From the NCBI GenBank assembly GCA_019746095.1, contig JAIESL010000007.1, positions 1 to 64,000 of the forward strand: a stretch of 64,000 bases of DNA, in the 5' to 3' direction. The DNA comes from Caulobacteraceae bacterium (GTDB lineage Bacteria; Pseudomonadota; Alphaproteobacteria; Caulobacterales; Caulobacteraceae). Positions 9,718-19,907 of this stretch are shown piece by piece; positions within the stretch are counted from its first letter, which is position 1; each line of letters opens with the position of its first letter. The notes below the pieces were generated by a model, which was not told the DNA's origin, searched no databases, and was given only the letters and a program-made list of their open reading frames with translations. The translations under genes were made by a program, and so were the position numbers.

Positions 9718-10430
9718 ACGACGGGTGGCAGGATTCGACGGAGGCCTGGATCGCGGCTCAGGGCGAGGCCGGCGACTATGGCCGGCAGTTTGTTCTCGAC
9801 GCGCCGATGATGGAGCGGGTGCGGGCAGGGGCCTATGGCTCGGCGCTGGACGTGGGCTGCGGCGAGGGCCGCTTCTGCCGCCGGCTCAAGGCGGAAGGGG
9901 TCCGCGCGGTCGGTATCGATCCCACGCCCGCGATGATCGACCGGGCCCGAGCCCTGGACCCCGACGGCGACTACCGCATCGAGGCTGCGGAGGCGCTGGG
10001 CTTCGCTGATGCGGAGTTCGATCTGGTGGTCAGCTATCTGTCGCTGATCGACATCCCCGATGCGGCGGCGGCGATCCGGGAGATGGCGCGGGTGCTGAAG
10101 CCCGGCGGGACCCTGTTGATCGCCAATCTGACCAATTTCAACTCGGCGGGGGATGTGTCGGAACTGGGCTGGTCGGACATGGCGGACGGCCGTCGCGCCT
10201 TCGCCATCGACCGCTATCTGGAAGAACGCTCCGCCTGGGTCGCCTGGCGCGGCATCCGGATCATCAACTGGCATCGGCCGCTGTCCACCTACATGACCCT
10301 GCTGCTTGATCAGGGGCTGGTGCTGCGCCATTTCGCCGAACCGGCCCCGCGGGGCGGCGATCCGGAGCGCGCTGCGCACTACCGTCGCGCGCCCTGGTTC
10401 CTGATCATGGAATGGGTCAAGCCGGGCTGA
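9714..10430 (+). CDS. class I SAM-dependent methyltransferase
   Basis: ALDVGCGEGRFCRRLKAEGVRAVGIDPTPAMI (motif I); overlaps upstream stop (ATGA). Confidence 0.92.
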   Translation: MNDGWQDSTEAWIAAQGEAGDYGRQFVLDAPMMERVRAGAYGSALDVGCGEGRFCRRLKAEGVRAVGIDPTPAMIDRARALDPDGDYRIEAAEALGFADAEFDLVVSYLSLIDIPDAAAAIREMARVLKPGGTLLIANLTNFNSAGDVSELGWSDMADGRRAFAIDRYLEERSAWVAWRGIRIINWHRPLSTYMTLLLDQGLVLRHFAEPAPRGGDPERAAHYRRAPWFLIMEWVKPG

Positions 10431-10484
10431 GGGGGTGACCCCTGAAACGGCTGTGCTAGAGCGTCGGTCGAGACGGGAGAGACC

Positions 10485-12068
10485 ATGGCCGCCACCCAAA
10501 CCGACGTCGTCATCCTGGGCGGGGGCCACAACGGCCTCGTCTGTGCCTTCTATCTGGCGCGGGCCGGGCTGAAGGTCACCGTCCTGGAGCGGCGGCACGT
10601 CGTCGGCGGGGCGGCGGTGACGGAGGAATTCCAACCGGGCTTCCGCAACTCGACCGCCAGCTACACCGTCAGCCTGCTCAACCCCAAGGTCATTGCCGAC
10701 ATGGACCTGGCCCGGCACGGGCTGACCGTGGTCGAGCGCTTGGTGTCAAACTTCCTGCCGCTGGACGACGGCCGTCATTTTCTGGCGGGCGAGGGGCGGA
10801 CGCAGGCGCAGGTGGCCAAATTCTCGACGCGGGATGCGGCGCGGCTGCCGGAGTACGAGCGGCGGCTGGAGGTCGTGGCCGGGGTATTGCGGGACTGGAT
10901 CCTGAAGGCACCGCCGAATGTGGTGGACGGCGGCTGGATGGCGATGCTGCCGGAACTGCTGACCGCCGGGGCCCTGGGCCGTCAGGCGGCGGCGCTGGAC
11001 ACCCAGGGCCGGCGCGACCTGCTGGACCTGTTCGCCAAGTCCGCGGGCGACTGGCTGGACGGCTGGTTCGAGAGCGATCCGATCAAGGCGCTGTTCGGTT
11101 TCGACAGCATCGTCGGTGCCTATGGCAGCCCCTATACGCCGGGCTCGGCCTATGTGCTGCTGCACCATGTCTTCGGCGAGGTGAACGGGCGCAAGGGCGT
11201 CTGGGGCCATGCGCTGGGCGGCATGGGCGCGATCACCCAGGCCATGGCTGCGGCCAGCGCGGAACAGGGCGTCGATGTGCGACTGGAGGCACCGGTCGCC
11301 GAGGTCCTGACCGAAAAGGGCCGGGCCGTCGGGGCCGTGACCGAGGCAGGCGATGTGGTGCGGGCGCGGGCCGTGGTGTCCAACCTGCATCCGCGCCTGC
11401 TGTTCGAACGGTTCGTCGACGCCGCCGTGGTCCCGCCGGACTTCCGCGAGAGGATCGGCAACTACCAGTCCGGATCGGGCACCTTCCGCATGAATGTGGC
11501 CCTGTCGGCGCTGCCGAATTTCACCAGCCTGCCGGGGACGGGCGACCATCTGACCGCCGGGATCATCATGGCCCCTTCGCTGGCCTATATGGACCGGGCC
11601 CATGCCGAGGCGCGGCTGAACGGCTGGTCGTCGAAGCCGATCGTCGAGATGCTGATCCCCTCGACCCTCGACGACAGTCTCGCGCCGTCCGGCCAGCATG
11701 TGGCCAGCCTGTTCTGCCAGCATGTCGATCCGACCCTGGCGGACGAGCATCGCGACACGGTGGCCGATCTGATGATCGAGACGGTCGACCACTATGCTCC
11801 GGGCTTCAAGGCCTCGGTGGTCGGGCGGCTGGCGCTGGGGCCGCGCGATCTGGAGCGGCGGTTCGGGCTCGTGGGTGGCGACATCTTCCATGGCCGGCTG
11901 ACGCTGGATCAACTGTTCAGCGCCCGCCCGGTGCTGGGCCACGCGGATCATCGCATGCCGGTGCCGGGGCTTTATCTCTGCGGCTCCGGTGCCCATCCGG
12001 GCGGTGGCGTCACCGGCGCGCCGGGGCACAATGCGGCGCGGGCGGTGATCCGGGACCTGGGGCGGTAG
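10485..12068 (+). CDS. phytoene-desaturase-like NAD(P)/FAD-dependent oxidoreductase (PYROXD2-like)
   Basis: DVVILGGGHNGLVCAFYLARAGLKVTVLERRHVVGG; C-terminal GLYLCGSGAHPGGGVTGAPGHNAA. Confidence 0.92.
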   Translation: MAATQTDVVILGGGHNGLVCAFYLARAGLKVTVLERRHVVGGAAVTEEFQPGFRNSTASYTVSLLNPKVIADMDLARHGLTVVERLVSNFLPLDDGRHFLAGEGRTQAQVAKFSTRDAARLPEYERRLEVVAGVLRDWILKAPPNVVDGGWMAMLPELLTAGALGRQAAALDTQGRRDLLDLFAKSAGDWLDGWFESDPIKALFGFDSIVGAYGSPYTPGSAYVLLHHVFGEVNGRKGVWGHALGGMGAITQAMAAASAEQGVDVRLEAPVAEVLTEKGRAVGAVTEAGDVVRARAVVSNLHPRLLFERFVDAAVVPPDFRERIGNYQSGSGTFRMNVALSALPNFTSLPGTGDHLTAGIIMAPSLAYMDRAHAEARLNGWSSKPIVEMLIPSTLDDSLAPSGQHVASLFCQHVDPTLADEHRDTVADLMIETVDHYAPGFKASVVGRLALGPRDLERRFGLVGGDIFHGRLTLDQLFSARPVLGHADHRMPVPGLYLCGSGAHPGGGVTGAPGHNAARAVIRDLGR

Positions 12069-12071
12069 GCC

Positions 12072-12449
12072 TCAGGCGTTCTCGACGCCCATGGCCTGCA
12101 TCAGGGCGTTCCGGATGGCCGCCTCGGTGAAGGGTTTCTGGACCGTGGGGTGGCCACGCCATGTCTCGGACAGGCTGCCCTCGCCATAGCCGGTCGAGAA
12201 GACGAAGGGCACGCCCCGGGCCCTCAGGGCCTCTGCGATGGGAAAGACCAGCTGGCCGCCGACATTGACGTCCAGCAGGGCGGCGTCGAGCGGGGCGGCG
12301 TCGGCGACCATGGCCAGCCCCTCCCCGACGGTCGCGGCGGGACCGACGGGGACGCAGCCCATGTCTTCGAGGATGGTTTCCAGCAGCATGGCGACGAGCG
12401 CCTCGTCTTCCACCAGCAGGATGCGGCGGCCCGAGAGCGGCTGGTTCAT
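12072..12449 (-). CDS. single-domain response regulator
   Basis: RRILLVEDEALVAMLLETIL, DAALLDVNVGG, VFSTGYGE, VQKPF receiver motifs. Confidence 0.9.
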   Translation of the reverse strand: MNQPLSGRRILLVEDEALVAMLLETILEDMGCVPVGPAATVGEGLAMVADAAPLDAALLDVNVGGQLVFPIAEALRARGVPFVFSTGYGEGSLSETWRGHPTVQKPFTEAAIRNALMQAMGVENA

Positions 12450-12597
12450 GAAGATATGCTCGTTCGGCGAACGGGTGACGACCGTGCCTTGTTGTGAAAA
12501 CGCGTAGTGGACTTCGTCCCCGCCCGCCAGTTGCTGAATTCGCCCGATGACGGCGACCGGATGGTCATTGAGGGCCGGAGCCGGTTAGGGTTGAGCG

Positions 12598-14145
12598 ATG
12601 GTCCTGGCCTCCATCCTCGCAGCGGCGGTGCTGATGACGACTCCGGCTTCGCATTCCGACACCGCCCCTCGCGTCGCGATCGGGCAGGGCATGCTGGTGG
12701 GCCGTGCGGCTGAAGGCGTGGCCGGTTTCAGGGCCATCCCCTATGCCGCGCCGCCGGTCGGGCCGCTGCGCTGGCGCGCACCGCAACGCCCCGAAGCCTG
12801 GCAGGGCGAGCGCGATGCGACGCAGGTCGGCGCCATCTGCATCCAGCCGCCGTCGAACGGCGACCCCGGCGTCGGCCCCCTGCCGATGAGCGAGGACTGT
12901 CTGACGCTGAACGTGTGGACGCCGCAGCCGTGGGGCGATGAGCCGCTGCCGGTCATGGTCTGGATCCACGGCGGCGGGCTGAATAACGGCTCGGGCACGG
13001 CGGCGCTCTACGACGGGACCAATCTGGCGAAGCGCGGGGTGGTGGTGGTGACGGTGAACTACCGGCTGGGGCGGCTGGGGTTCTTCGGACATCCGGCCCT
13101 GACGGCCGAGGCGGGCGACGAGGAGCTTGTCGGGAACTACGGGCTGGCGGACATCATCGCGGCGCTGGAATGGGTGCGGGGCAACGTCTCCGCGTTCGGG
13201 GGCGATCCGGGCAAGGTCACCGTCTTCGGGGAATCGGCCGGCGGGGTGATGGTGACACGGCTGATGATTTCCGAGCCCGCGCGGGGGCTGTTCCACCGGG
13301 CCATCGTCCAGTCCGGCCTCGGCCGGGACAAGGGCACGGCCACCTTCCGGACTCTCGACGGGTCTCCCTCCCTTGAGGACCGGGGCACCGCCTTTGCGAT
13401 CGCGGCCGGCCTGCCTCCGAACGCCTCGGTCGAACAACTCCGGGCGCTCCCGGCGGAGCGGCTGCTGACACCCGCTCCGAGCTTCTATGGCGGCGATCTG
13501 ATGGTGCTGGATGGCCATGACGGCGGTGGCCTTATCGGGGAGAATGTGGCCCCGGCCTTCGCTGCCGGACTCGAAGCCCCCGTACCCCTGATCATCGGTG
13601 CCAACAGTGCCGAATTCTGGTGGATGAAGCCGTCAGACCTGAGCCCCTATGGCGCGCTGGACGACCCCATGACGGCGGAGGAGCGGTCGGCCTTTCTCGC
13701 GGCCTATGGCGGGCAGGACGGCTATGACGCCCATGTTCTGAGCGATCTGGTCTTCAACGAGCCGGCTCGGCATCTGGCGCGGCTGCATGCGGCCAACGGC
13801 CATCCGACCTTTCTGTACCGGTTCGATGTGGTGCCGGAATCCAATCCCGAGCCCAGCGGCGGTGCCACCCATGCATCGGAGCGGCCCTATGTATTCGACA
13901 ATCTGCACACCGTCGGGCGGCCGATGGGCGAGCGGGACGCAAGGGCGGCGACCGCCATGGCGGACTACTGGGCCACCTTCGCAGCCCGGGGCGATCCGAA
14001 CGGATCAGGCCGGCCGGTCTGGCCCGAGTTCCGGGCGGAGCGCGACCGGCTGCTGGAGTTCACCAATGACGGGCCGGTGGCGGGCCCGGTCCCGTTCGCG
14101 GAACGGCTCGACCTGGTCGAGGCCCATTACGACCGGCTGAGGTGA
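12598..14145 (+). CDS. type B carboxylesterase family protein
   Basis: FRAIPYAAPPVGPLRWRAPQ, EDCLTLNVWTP, PVMVWIHGGGLNNGS, FGESAGGVMV. Confidence 0.93.
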   Translation: MVLASILAAAVLMTTPASHSDTAPRVAIGQGMLVGRAAEGVAGFRAIPYAAPPVGPLRWRAPQRPEAWQGERDATQVGAICIQPPSNGDPGVGPLPMSEDCLTLNVWTPQPWGDEPLPVMVWIHGGGLNNGSGTAALYDGTNLAKRGVVVVTVNYRLGRLGFFGHPALTAEAGDEELVGNYGLADIIAALEWVRGNVSAFGGDPGKVTVFGESAGGVMVTRLMISEPARGLFHRAIVQSGLGRDKGTATFRTLDGSPSLEDRGTAFAIAAGLPPNASVEQLRALPAERLLTPAPSFYGGDLMVLDGHDGGGLIGENVAPAFAAGLEAPVPLIIGANSAEFWWMKPSDLSPYGALDDPMTAEERSAFLAAYGGQDGYDAHVLSDLVFNEPARHLARLHAANGHPTFLYRFDVVPESNPEPSGGATHASERPYVFDNLHTVGRPMGERDARAATAMADYWATFAARGDPNGSGRPVWPEFRAERDRLLEFTNDGPVAGPVPFAERLDLVEAHYDRLR

Positions 14146-14149
14146 CCGC

Positions 14150-15517
14150 TCACAGCGTGTTCAGCACCTCACCGTGGGTCTTGATGACCTCGGCATAGAG
14201 CAGGCCCGAATCCTTGATGGTCCGCTCCTGCGTCTGGAAATTGACGTGGGTGATGCCGAACCGCTTGGAATAGCCCAGCGACCACTCGAGATTGTCGAGC
14301 AGCGACCAGGCCATGTAGCCGCGCACGTCGACGCCCTTGCCGATGGCGTCGTGCAGGGCCTTGAGGTGGTTCTTCAGATAGTCGACCCGCAGGGGGTCCT
14401 GGACGCGGCCGTCGATGGCGTGGGGCGGATCGTACCATGCCGAGCCGTTCTCGGTGACCATCAGCGGCAGGCCGTTGGTCTGCTCATGCAGCCAGACCAG
14501 GGTGTCGGTGAGGGCAGGGGGATAGACCTCCCAGCCGGTCTCGGTGTGGGCGTGCTGGACCTGTTTCACCGGGCGGGCGCGAACAGGCCAGGCGTCCGGC
14601 GCATTCTCGGGCACCGAGCGGGTGTACCAGTTCAGACCCATCCAGTCGGTCGGCTGGGCGATCAGGTCGAAGTCTTCCTGCGGGAACTCCCGATAGGCCT
14701 CGCCATAGACGTCCTTCAGCTCCGCCGGATAGCCGCGGCCCATGAGGGGATCGAGGAACCAGCGGTTCATCTGGGCCTCGGCGCGTCTGCGCGCGGCCTC
14801 GTCCTCGGGCTTGTCCGAGGCGCTGTATTTGGGCTCGATGTTGAGGACGATACCGATCTGGCCCTCACCGACCTCGCGGAAACGCTTCACCGCCGCGCCG
14901 TGGGCCCGCAGGACGTTGTGGCCGGCGATCATGGCCTCGAAGGCGGACTTGTGGCCGGGGGCCAGGGCACCGTGCAGATAGCCGCCGTCGACGATCACCC
15001 AGGGCTCGTTGATCGTCCCCCAGGTCTTCACCCGGCCCTTGAACTTCTCGAACAGGACCTGGCCGTAGTCGGCGAACCAGTCGGCGATGTCGGGGTTGAG
15101 CCAGCCGCCGCGATCGTCGAGCGCTGCCGGCAGGTCCCAGTGATAGAGGGTGCAAAGAGGCTCGATCCCGGCCTCGAGCAGGCCGTCGACCAGCCGGTCG
15201 TAGAAGTCGAGTCCCGGGGCATTGATGGCCCCGCGGCCCTCCGGAATCACCCGGCTCCAGCTGACCGAGAATCGGTAGGCCTGTAGATTGAGCCGCTTCA
15301 TGATTTCGATGTCTTCGCGCCAGCGATTGTAGTGGTCGCAGGCCACGTCGCCGGTGTCGCCGTTCAGCATCATGCCGGGCGTGTGGCTGAAGCGATCCCA
15401 TATCGAGGCCCCCGCCCCATCGGCCATGGACGCCCCTTCAATCTGATAGGCGGCTGTTGCAGCGCCCCACAGAAAACCGTCGGGAAACCGATAGTTGCCT
15501 GTGTTATTTGAAGTCAT
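14150..15517 (-). CDS. GH1 family beta-glucosidase
   Basis: FPDGFLWGAATAAYQIEG; TINEP acid/base; VTENGSAW nucleophile; GYMAWSLLDNLEWSLGYSKRFGI. Confidence 0.96.
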   Translation of the reverse strand: MTSNNTGNYRFPDGFLWGAATAAYQIEGASMADGAGASIWDRFSHTPGMMLNGDTGDVACDHYNRWREDIEIMKRLNLQAYRFSVSWSRVIPEGRGAINAPGLDFYDRLVDGLLEAGIEPLCTLYHWDLPAALDDRGGWLNPDIADWFADYGQVLFEKFKGRVKTWGTINEPWVIVDGGYLHGALAPGHKSAFEAMIAGHNVLRAHGAAVKRFREVGEGQIGIVLNIEPKYSASDKPEDEAARRRAEAQMNRWFLDPLMGRGYPAELKDVYGEAYREFPQEDFDLIAQPTDWMGLNWYTRSVPENAPDAWPVRARPVKQVQHAHTETGWEVYPPALTDTLVWLHEQTNGLPLMVTENGSAWYDPPHAIDGRVQDPLRVDYLKNHLKALHDAIGKGVDVRGYMAWSLLDNLEWSLGYSKRFGITHVNFQTQERTIKDSGLLYAEVIKTHGEVLNTL

Positions 15518-15651
15518 GGTCAAAAGCCTTGGCGAGCGGAAACGCGGACGGAATGGGCAGGTTGGGGGCGGTCGGTACGCCTGTCGATCCGTCAGCACAA
15601 CCTCGATGTGGCCAAACTAGGGCACTTGCGGGGGCCATGGCTAGTGTGTCA

Positions 15652-15665
15652 TGTAATCGGTTACA
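15652..15665. promoter_or_regulatory. candidate LacI-family operator TGTAATCGGTTACA
   Basis: Near-palindrome with central CG, in the divergent intergenic region between GH1 and lacI-type regulator genes. Confidence 0.65.
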
Positions 15666-15773
15666 CGGTTTTTTCAGACGGACCTGCGCAAAGCGGGCCG
15701 GGACTGGAAACACTCAGGGAGGATGGACTTTGGCGCCCAGGGCGATCCGGCACATCTGCGTGGAGGCGGTGGC

Positions 15774-16847
15774 GTGAAGGCCGCCACGATCCGCGATGTC
15801 GCTGAACGCGCCGAGGTGTCCGTGGCCTCTGTATCGCGTGTGCTGAACGGGGCCGGTCCGGTCACCGAGGCGACGAAGAACCGGGTGTTCGAGGCAGCCC
15901 GGGCACTCCAGTACGTGCCCCACTCCGGAGCCCGAAGCCTGTCGACCAGCAAGACCCAGACGATCGGGGTGATCCTGCCGGACCTGTACGGCGAGTTCTT
16001 CTCGGAGCTGATCCGCGGCATGGACGTGGCTGCCCGGTCCCTGGGCTATCACCTGATCGTTTCCAGCTCGCACGACGACGCCGAGGAGGCCTCGGCCGCC
16101 ATCCGTTCAATGCGCGGTCGGGTCGACGGCCTGATCGTGCTCTCGCCCCATCTGGACGCCGCCAACCTGGCGGCCGGCCTCGCCGGGCGGACGCCGATCC
16201 TGCTGATGAACGGTGGTGCCGATGCCGGTCGCCCGTCCATCGTCGTCGACAACCATGGCGGCGCAGTCCAGGCCGTCGAGCATCTGGTTGCCACGGGCCG
16301 CCGTCGTATCGCCCACATCGCCGGTCCGGCCGGAAACCTCGAGGCAGAGGCGCGTCTGGCGGGCTATCTCGAAGCCATGGCCCGCGCCGGCCTGCCGACC
16401 TCTGTGGTGGACGGCGAGTTCACCCAGACCTCGGGTCACGCCGCAGGGGTAGAGCTGGCCGGTCGTGAACTGCGCCCCGACGCCGTCTTTGCCGGCAATG
16501 ACATCATGGCCGTCGGTGCCATGCTGGCCCTGCAGGATGCCGGTCTGCGCGTCCCGGAGGACATCGCCCTGATCGGCTTCGACGACGTGCCGATCGCGGC
16601 CCTGGTCCGGCCCGGCCTGACCACACTCAGGATCAGGATCGCCGAAACCGGACGGGGCGCGCTCGAGCGTCTGGTCCGTCTCATCAACGCAGCGGGCGAA
16701 GCCGTCGCCGACACCGCCTGCGAGGTCGTACGCCCCGAATTGGTCGTTCGTCCGTCAAGCCACCCGGCGACGTCGACCCAGTCCAACCCCGGTGACCGCC
16801 TTCGCGCCACCGCCGAAACGCCATCTCTGAAGGGGGAGAATTCCTGA
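15774..16847 (+). CDS. LacI family transcriptional regulator
   Basis: ATIRDVAERAEVSVASVSRVLNGAGPVTEATKNRVFEAARAL HTH; periplasmic-binding-like core. GTG 15774 start preferred over ATG 15723. Confidence 0.93.
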   Translation: MKAATIRDVAERAEVSVASVSRVLNGAGPVTEATKNRVFEAARALQYVPHSGARSLSTSKTQTIGVILPDLYGEFFSELIRGMDVAARSLGYHLIVSSSHDDAEEASAAIRSMRGRVDGLIVLSPHLDAANLAAGLAGRTPILLMNGGADAGRPSIVVDNHGGAVQAVEHLVATGRRRIAHIAGPAGNLEAEARLAGYLEAMARAGLPTSVVDGEFTQTSGHAAGVELAGRELRPDAVFAGNDIMAVGAMLALQDAGLRVPEDIALIGFDDVPIAALVRPGLTTLRIRIAETGRGALERLVRLINAAGEAVADTACEVVRPELVVRPSSHPATSTQSNPGDRLRATAETPSLKGENS

Positions 16848-19822
16848 TGACCCGCAAATCCATCCAGTATCTGGGGGCCGCGTCGGCCCTTGCCATGGCC
16901 GTGTCACTGGCCTGCGCCGGAGGGGCCTCGGCCCAGGGTGCCACGTCCACTCTCCGGGGGACGATCTATGAAGGTCAGGCCGTCGAGGCCGGCGGCAGCA
17001 TCACGGCGACCGAAGTCTCCACCGGCTATGTCAGCCGGGGCCGGATCGGCGATGACGGCGGCTATGTGCTCGCGGGCCTGCGTCCGGGGACCTACCGGAT
17101 CAACGTCACCTCGGCGGACGGCCAGACGGTCGAGGACCTGATCACCATCGCCCTGGGTCAGGTCGCGACGCTGGATCTTGATGTGGCCCCGATTGTAACC
17201 GGTTCCAGCAACGCCGGGGCCGCTGAACTCGACGATGTGGTCGTCACCGGTCGTCGCCTGTTCGAGGTTCGCACGTCGGAAGTCGCGACCAATGTCAGCC
17301 AGGTCCAGATCAACAGCCTGCCGCAGATCAGCCGCAACTTCCTGAATTTCGCAGCCCTCGCGCCCGGCGTTCGGGTCACGGAAGGCGAAACCGAGCGCAC
17401 CATCTCGGCCGGTGGCCAGGGGGCCTCGGCCATCAACGTCTTCATCGACGGGCAGAACCAGAAGTCGACCATCATCGACGGCGGCGTCGGCGGTCAGGAC
17501 GACAGCCGCGGCAACCCCTTCCCGCAGGTGGCGATCCAGGAGTTCCGGGTCATCTCCCAGAATTTCAAGGCCGAGTATGAGCAGGCCTCGTCCTCGATCA
17601 TCACCTCGGTGACCCGTTCGGGCACCAACGAACTGACCGGCGACGCCTTCATCACCTACCAGGACGCGGACTGGACCGCCGAGGACTTCCGCGGCAACGA
17701 GGTCGGGGTCGAGCGTCTGCAGTACGGCGGATCGGTCGGCGGCCCGATCATCGAGGACCGGCTGCATTTCTTCGGCGCCTATGAGCGCAAGGACGAAACC
17801 CGCCGCAACACCGTCTCCCTGTTCCGCGCCGCCTATGCGCCGTTGTTCGCGGCCGACACCGGGACCTTCGACGCACCGTTCGAGGAAGACCTGTTCTTCG
17901 GCAAGCTGTCCTGGTCGATCGATGATCGCCAGCGGCTGGACCTGAGCGCCACCTACCGCACCGAGGCCGACATCCGCGACTTCGGCGGCAACAGCGCCTA
18001 CAGCCGCGCCAATGAGATCAATACGGACGTGACCTCCATCGTCCTGCGCCATCAGTATCAGGGCGACAACTTCCTGAACGAGGCCCAGTTCGACCTCTAT
18101 GAGTACACCTACAATCCGACGGCGCTGAACTTCTCGGACTACGGCCGTGAGTTCGTGATCTTCCGGGATGACAACCCTGCGGCGGGCTTCCAGTACAATG
18201 TGTTCAACCGTGAGGACACGGTGTTCAGGACCGGCGGCCAGAGCAACAACCAGGACATCCGCCAGCGGAGCTTCACCTTCCGCAATGACCTGACGTTCAA
18301 CGACATCGAGTGGAACGGCCAGCACACCATCAAGATGGGCGTCAAATTCTCCGCCCAGAACATGTATGTGAACAAGCAGTTCGGCCGGAACCCGCAGTTC
18401 ATCTTCGACGTCGATGCACGGCCCGAGATCAACGGCAGCCGGGACATTCCGGTCCGGGTCGAACTGGGTGCCTCGGTCGCTCCGGCTGATGTCGATAACA
18501 ATGTCATCGGCCTCTACATCCAGGACGACTGGCAGATTTCCAGCCAGCTGGAGGTCAACCTCGGCCTGCGTTGGGACTATGAGGACAATGCGGTCAACAA
18601 TGACTATGTGACCCCGACCGCGATCCGCGACACGCTGAACGCCATCCAGGCCCTGCCGGGCTATGACTTCCCGTCCTACTTCAACCCGGCCGACTACATC
18701 ACCAACGGGCGTGACGCCTTCGCCGGGGCCTTCCAGCCACGTATCGGCTTCTCGTTCGACGTCTTCGACGACGAGCAGACGGTGATCTTCGGCGGTGCCG
18801 GTCGCTACTACGACCGCGTCGGCTTCAACTTCGCCTTCGACGAGCGCTTCAAGCCCTTCCAGTTCAACAAGGAGATCTTCTTCTCCGTGGCCGGCGGCAT
18901 GCGTGGCGGCGTCAACACCGTCGCCTGGAACCCGACCTATCTGACGCCGGCCGGTCTGGATCCGCTGCTGGCCGCGACCCCGGGGTCGGGCGAGATCTTC
19001 CTGATCAACAACGACATGGAGCCGCCGCGGACCGACCAGTTCAACTTCGGCGTCCGCCAGAAGTTCGGCGACTTCCAGACCGCCCTGACCTTCGCCTATG
19101 GCAAGACCTCGAACCTGTTCGCCTGGTACATCGCCAACGCCGGGTCGGAGACCGGCAACCGCTTCTCAGGCCCTACCCCCGGTTCGGTCGGTCATCCGGA
19201 GTTCCGCAACCTGATCTTCTTCGGCAACAACGACGCCGAACAGACCTTCCGCGCCATGTATCTGACGGTCGACAAGCCGTTCGACACCCAGAGCGGCTGG
19301 GGGATGCAGTTCACCTACACCCTGTCCGAGGCCGAGCGTAACGGCAGCCGCGACAACGGCCTGACCGGCTTCGATTTCGACTACAACCGCCCGGGCCTGT
19401 CGCCGACCTTCCCGACCAACCAGGATGAACGTCACCGGATCGTGGCCTCGGGCATCGTTGCCCTGCCGTACGACTTCCGCCTGTCGGGCATCATGACCCT
19501 GGGATCGGGCCTGCCGTTCACCCAGTTCGTCTGCCCGACGGCGTCCAATCCGGACATCTGCTGGAACGGTGGCCGGCCGGAGAAGCAGGACTTCATCGTC
19601 TCCAACGCCTTCGCCTTCCGCCAGATCGACCTGCGCCTGACCAAGTCGTTCGACGTGTTCAACGGCCAACAGGTCGAAATGATCCTGGACGCGATCAACG
19701 TGTTCAACTTCGAGAACTATTCGAACTTCGAGCAGTGCCTCTGCTCGGCGCAATACGGCGATCCTCGCGGCCAGTTCCTGCCCACGCGCAGCTTCCAGCT
19801 GGGTCTGCGCTACCGCTGGTAG
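16847..19822 (+). CDS. TonB-dependent receptor with N-terminal carboxypeptidase-regulatory-like domain (Oar-like)
   Basis: Signal peptide, STLRGTIYEGQAVEAGGSITATEVSTG, plug and beta-barrel, terminal LGLRYRW; start overlaps lacI stop. Confidence 0.92.
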   Translation: MTRKSIQYLGAASALAMAVSLACAGGASAQGATSTLRGTIYEGQAVEAGGSITATEVSTGYVSRGRIGDDGGYVLAGLRPGTYRINVTSADGQTVEDLITIALGQVATLDLDVAPIVTGSSNAGAAELDDVVVTGRRLFEVRTSEVATNVSQVQINSLPQISRNFLNFAALAPGVRVTEGETERTISAGGQGASAINVFIDGQNQKSTIIDGGVGGQDDSRGNPFPQVAIQEFRVISQNFKAEYEQASSSIITSVTRSGTNELTGDAFITYQDADWTAEDFRGNEVGVERLQYGGSVGGPIIEDRLHFFGAYERKDETRRNTVSLFRAAYAPLFAADTGTFDAPFEEDLFFGKLSWSIDDRQRLDLSATYRTEADIRDFGGNSAYSRANEINTDVTSIVLRHQYQGDNFLNEAQFDLYEYTYNPTALNFSDYGREFVIFRDDNPAAGFQYNVFNREDTVFRTGGQSNNQDIRQRSFTFRNDLTFNDIEWNGQHTIKMGVKFSAQNMYVNKQFGRNPQFIFDVDARPEINGSRDIPVRVELGASVAPADVDNNVIGLYIQDDWQISSQLEVNLGLRWDYEDNAVNNDYVTPTAIRDTLNAIQALPGYDFPSYFNPADYITNGRDAFAGAFQPRIGFSFDVFDDEQTVIFGGAGRYYDRVGFNFAFDERFKPFQFNKEIFFSVAGGMRGGVNTVAWNPTYLTPAGLDPLLAATPGSGEIFLINNDMEPPRTDQFNFGVRQKFGDFQTALTFAYGKTSNLFAWYIANAGSETGNRFSGPTPGSVGHPEFRNLIFFGNNDAEQTFRAMYLTVDKPFDTQSGWGMQFTYTLSEAERNGSRDNGLTGFDFDYNRPGLSPTFPTNQDERHRIVASGIVALPYDFRLSGIMTLGSGLPFTQFVCPTASNPDICWNGGRPEKQDFIVSNAFAFRQIDLRLTKSFDVFNGQQVEMILDAINVFNFENYSNFEQCLCSAQYGDPRGQFLPTRSFQLGLRYRW

Positions 19823-19840
19823 TCTTCTCCCGTGCCTGAC

Positions 19841-19882
19841 GGCCGCCTCCCGGATCCTGACCGGGGGGCGGCCCACTTTTTT
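19841..19882 (+). terminator. rho-independent terminator/attenuator after TonB-dependent receptor
   Basis: GGCCGCCTCCCGG/CCGGGGGGCGGCC stem followed by CACTTTTTT. Confidence 0.75.
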
Positions 19883-19907
19883 GACTGAGCTGCGTTTGAG
19901 TAAGAGG

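Noticed and set aside
12450-12592. In-frame upstream extension of the response regulator (PAPALNDHPVAVIGRIQQLAGGDEVHYAFSQQ...)
   Set aside because: Stop-free but without ATG/GTG/TTG start; compatible with chance openness at high GC
17190-17206. TGTAACCGGTTCC sequence resembling a LacI half-operator inside the TBDR gene
   Set aside because: Second half-site degenerate and location intragenic; likely coincidental
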